A stretch of DNA of 45,311 nucleotides from CAZSXS01 sp964611385 (GTDB lineage Bacteria; Bacillota; Clostridia; Lachnospirales; CAYPQA01): positions 1 to 45,311 of the forward strand of contig CAZSXS010000021.1 of NCBI GenBank assembly GCA_964611385.1, read 5' to 3'. This document shows positions 43,377 to 45,311 of the stretch, piece by piece. The notes under the pieces were generated by a model. That model was given only the letters and a program-made list of their open reading frames with translations. It ran no database searches and was not told the origin of the DNA. Each line of letters begins with the position of its first letter. Positions within the stretch are counted from its first letter, which is position 1. Position numbers and translations under genes: made by a program.

Positions 43377-44120
43377 ATGAACGTAATCTTAAGTAAAACC
43401 CCAGAAGAATTGGGCAAAAAAGCCGCTTCCTGCATCGCTTCTCTTTTAAATGAGGCCATCGAAAAAAACGGAAGTGCAAGAATCATCCTTTCAACCGGAG
43501 CTTCTCAATTTACCACGATTGAAGCTTTAATCCAGGAGGCGGTTGACTGGACAAAGGTCGAAATGTTCCATCTGGATGAGTACATAGAGCTAGGTGAGGA
43601 ACACCCAGCCAGCTTTATCAAGTATTTGAAGGAGCGCTTTGTCAGCAAGGTTTCCTTAAAGCAAGCACATTTTGTGGATACTTCGCAAGGGGTGGAAGCG
43701 ATCATCGACAAGCTGACGAAGGAGCTAAACGCGGCTCCAGTGGATGTAGGCGTAATCGGCATCGGAGAGAACGCCCACCTTGCCTTCAATGATCCCCCAG
43801 CAGACTTTGAAACAAAAGCCGCTTACAAGATCGTTCAGCTGGATGAAGCTTGCAGAAAGCAACAACTTAGAGAGGGTTGGTTCCCGAATCTGGAGGCTGT
43901 ACCCAAGGAAGCCATCTCCATGACCGTACATCAAATTCTGCAATGCAAGGCCATTGTTTCGGCTGTCCCCTTTAAGGTGAAAGCGCAAGCCATTAAAGCT
44001 ACCCTTGAAAACGAGGTAACTAATCAAATCCCCGCAACCGCCTTAAAGCAACACAGCAACGTGACTTTGTTTATTGACGAAGATTCTGCTTCTTTAATAG
44101 ACCAGGAAGCCTATCGATAA
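43377..44120 (+). CDS. nagB: Glucosamine-6-phosphate deaminase
   Basis: A 247-residue NagB: it converts glucosamine-6-phosphate to fructose-6-phosphate and ammonia, feeding amino sugars into glycolysis. Conserved parts are the phosphate-binding ILSTGASQFTTIEAL, MFHLDEYIELG, the hallmark GIGENAHLAFNDPP (catalytic Asp in the FNDPP loop) and ISMTVHQIL. It sits downstream of a GH20 hexosaminidase remnant, which fits release and use of N-acetylglucosamine; no NagA deacetylase is in the window. The ATG follows AAAGGA. Length is normal, and the gene appears intact unlike its upstream neighbours. Confidence 0.93.
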   Translation: MNVILSKTPEELGKKAASCIASLLNEAIEKNGSARIILSTGASQFTTIEALIQEAVDWTKVEMFHLDEYIELGEEHPASFIKYLKERFVSKVSLKQAHFVDTSQGVEAIIDKLTKELNAAPVDVGVIGIGENAHLAFNDPPADFETKAAYKIVQLDEACRKQQLREGWFPNLEAVPKEAISMTVHQILQCKAIVSAVPFKVKAQAIKATLENEVTNQIPATALKQHSNVTLFIDEDSASLIDQEAYR

Positions 44121-44155
44121 GTGAAATAGTAAATAGAATGAGTAGAGGTGACTTT

Positions 44156-45118
44156 ATGAAAGAAACAGGACAAGAAAGATTCGCAAAGGCCTTGAGGTGT
44201 GAGCGAATCGAAGGACATGTTCCTCATTTTGAGTTGGTTTTTTATTTGACCATGGAGGTCTTGGGCAAGGTTCATCCTTCTCATAGGCACTATTCCCAGT
44301 GGAACCAAATGTCCTATGAGGAAAAGAAGCTGCATATGAATGACATGGCCGACATTTACATTGATATTGCCAACAAGTACAAACATGATGCTATTTTTGT
44401 TCATCCAAACCCCAGCAACTTGGAGGATATCAAATGGCTGCTGGAACTAATCCGAGAAAAATCAGAAAATGCGTTTTTCCTTCTAATGCATGGCGATACC
44501 ACCTGCTCGATTCCCCACGGCGATAACATGATAGAGTTCTCTTGTATGCTGTATGAGGAGCCGGAAAAGATACACGAGAAGCAAAACATAAGTGCTGAAA
44601 AATCCTTTAAAACTGCCGCTGCCTTGTCAAAGACTGGCTTGCTGGACGGATTTGCCCTCTGCTCAGATTATAGCTTTAATGTAAATCCCTTTTACAGCCC
44701 CGAAATCTTTGCCGAGCTGATCGCCCCGCACCTTAAGGAGACGATTCAAACCTATCGGGAGCTTGACTTTTATACCATCAAGCACTCCGACGGCAACCTC
44801 AATCCTATCCTGGATCAGATTGTTGACTGCAAGCCTCATGGACTGCATTCCATAGACCCCCAAGGTTTTATGAGCCTAACGGACGTCAGAAAAAAATACG
44901 GTGACAGGATCTGCACCATCGGAAATGTAAATTGCGGCCTGCTACAGACGGGAACCGAGGAGGAAGCCGCCGCTGATGTGCGTCGTTGCTTGCAAGAAGG
45001 AATGGACGGTGCTTACGGCTTCATCTTCTCCACCTCCAATTGTGTCTACACAGGCCTGCCCTTGAAGCGATATGAAATGATGCATCGGATTTGGCGTGAA
45101 GAAGGAGTATATATGTAA
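44156..45118 (+). CDS. Uroporphyrinogen decarboxylase-family protein
   Basis: A 320-residue URO-D superfamily barrel of the kind related to MtaA/CmuA methyltransferases. Visible segments are TGQERFAKALRCERIEGHVP at the start, LLDGFALCSDYSFNVNPFYSP and IAPHLKETIQTYRELDFYTIKHSDGN in the middle, and GLHSIDPQGFMSLTDVRKKYGDRICTIGNV near the end. The HSDGN motif is shared with this group. True haem-pathway HemE residues are not evident, so a demethylation or sugar-linked role is more likely, as such genes often accompany carbohydrate clusters. I use the ATG at 44156 (AGAGGTG upstream) rather than the one at 44138. Confidence 0.85.
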   Translation: MKETGQERFAKALRCERIEGHVPHFELVFYLTMEVLGKVHPSHRHYSQWNQMSYEEKKLHMNDMADIYIDIANKYKHDAIFVHPNPSNLEDIKWLLELIREKSENAFFLLMHGDTTCSIPHGDNMIEFSCMLYEEPEKIHEKQNISAEKSFKTAAALSKTGLLDGFALCSDYSFNVNPFYSPEIFAELIAPHLKETIQTYRELDFYTIKHSDGNLNPILDQIVDCKPHGLHSIDPQGFMSLTDVRKKYGDRICTIGNVNCGLLQTGTEEEAAADVRRCLQEGMDGAYGFIFSTSNCVYTGLPLKRYEMMHRIWREEGVYM

Positions 45119-45151
45119 ATCGTATCCTACCATCTTCCAAAGCAGAACATG

Positions 45152-45200
45152 AAGAACCTCCTAAAAAATTTCCAAGAGAAAATTGTTTGGGAGGTTCTTT
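45152..45200 (+). terminator. Terminator at the end of the glycan locus
   Basis: AAGAACCTCC (45152-45161) pairs with GGAGGTTCTT (45190-45199), followed by only a short T-run. It closes the plus-strand locus. The remaining 110 bases to the window end show no gene; a TATAAT near 45285 may belong to a promoter beyond the edge. Confidence 0.75.
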
Positions 45201-45311
45201 GCCTTTGCTGACGAAGAATTAATAAGAATAATTGCGTCCTATCAACCCTATTTCAACATATAGTGCTTTCACTTGAAAACGGAGTCTATAATTGGTAAAA
45301 TAAGACAATGG

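Noticed and set aside
43102..43479. 125-codon minus-strand frame over the repeat and hairpin
   Set aside because: It is composed of structured repeats and the antisense of the nagB start.

Overview
The window looks like chromosomal DNA of a Gram-positive anaerobe of the Bacillota, most likely Clostridia. The reasons are strong GGAGG ribosome-binding sites, lipobox solute-binding proteins, LplABC-type sugar importers without their own ATPase, a BlaI/BlaR1 pair, VanY- and phospholipase C-like surface enzymes, and very large secreted Fn3-like proteins. No rRNA, tRNA or CRISPR array was seen.

Layout. (1) 1-2862, minus strand, very AT-rich: a phosphopantetheinyl transferase, a short-chain dehydrogenase and a condensation-like acyltransferase that appears cut short at its 3' end by three 20-bp repeats resembling a transposon end. 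(2) 2863-3816 is gene-free and holds two large hairpins. (3) 3817-6987: an ABC exporter operon (membrane subunit, ATPase, membrane subunit) ending in its MerR regulator, with a textbook 19-bp-spacer MerR promoter. (4) 7062-12740: a transposase scrap, a BlaR1/BlaI pair with visible operators, a glycosyltransferase divergent from a TetR regulator, a SLOG protein and an Xre regulator. (5) 12817-19616: an apparently intact sugar operon (two oxidoreductases, one fused to an FAD oxidoreductase, two permeases, one binding protein), with tandem direct repeats upstream of its promoter. (6) 19931-31024: two giant secreted proteins, a phospholipase C-like protein and a VanY-type peptidase. (7) 31315-45118: a two-FAD-domain oxidoreductase with a helical tail, an acetyltransferase, and a glycan-utilisation locus (importer remains, two TIM-barrel glycosidases, a GH4/trehalase-like chimera, NagB and a URO-D family protein).

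The most striking point is that the locus from 35.4 to 43.1 kb carries repeated deletion scars. The binding protein has lost two internal blocks, the first permease has lost its EAA coupling loop in frame, and the second permease survives only as about ten codons joined out of frame to a glycosidase. The GH20 gene has a one-base frameshift. One 973-residue open frame joins a GH4 enzyme, the sensor half of an AraC-type regulator, and a trehalase-like hydrolase. Either this sugar system has been shrinking by serial deletions, leaving a possibly functional chimera, or the assembly collapsed here; mapping reads across the junctions would decide. The neighbouring sugar operon in block 5 still has the tandem sites expected for an AraC-type regulator.
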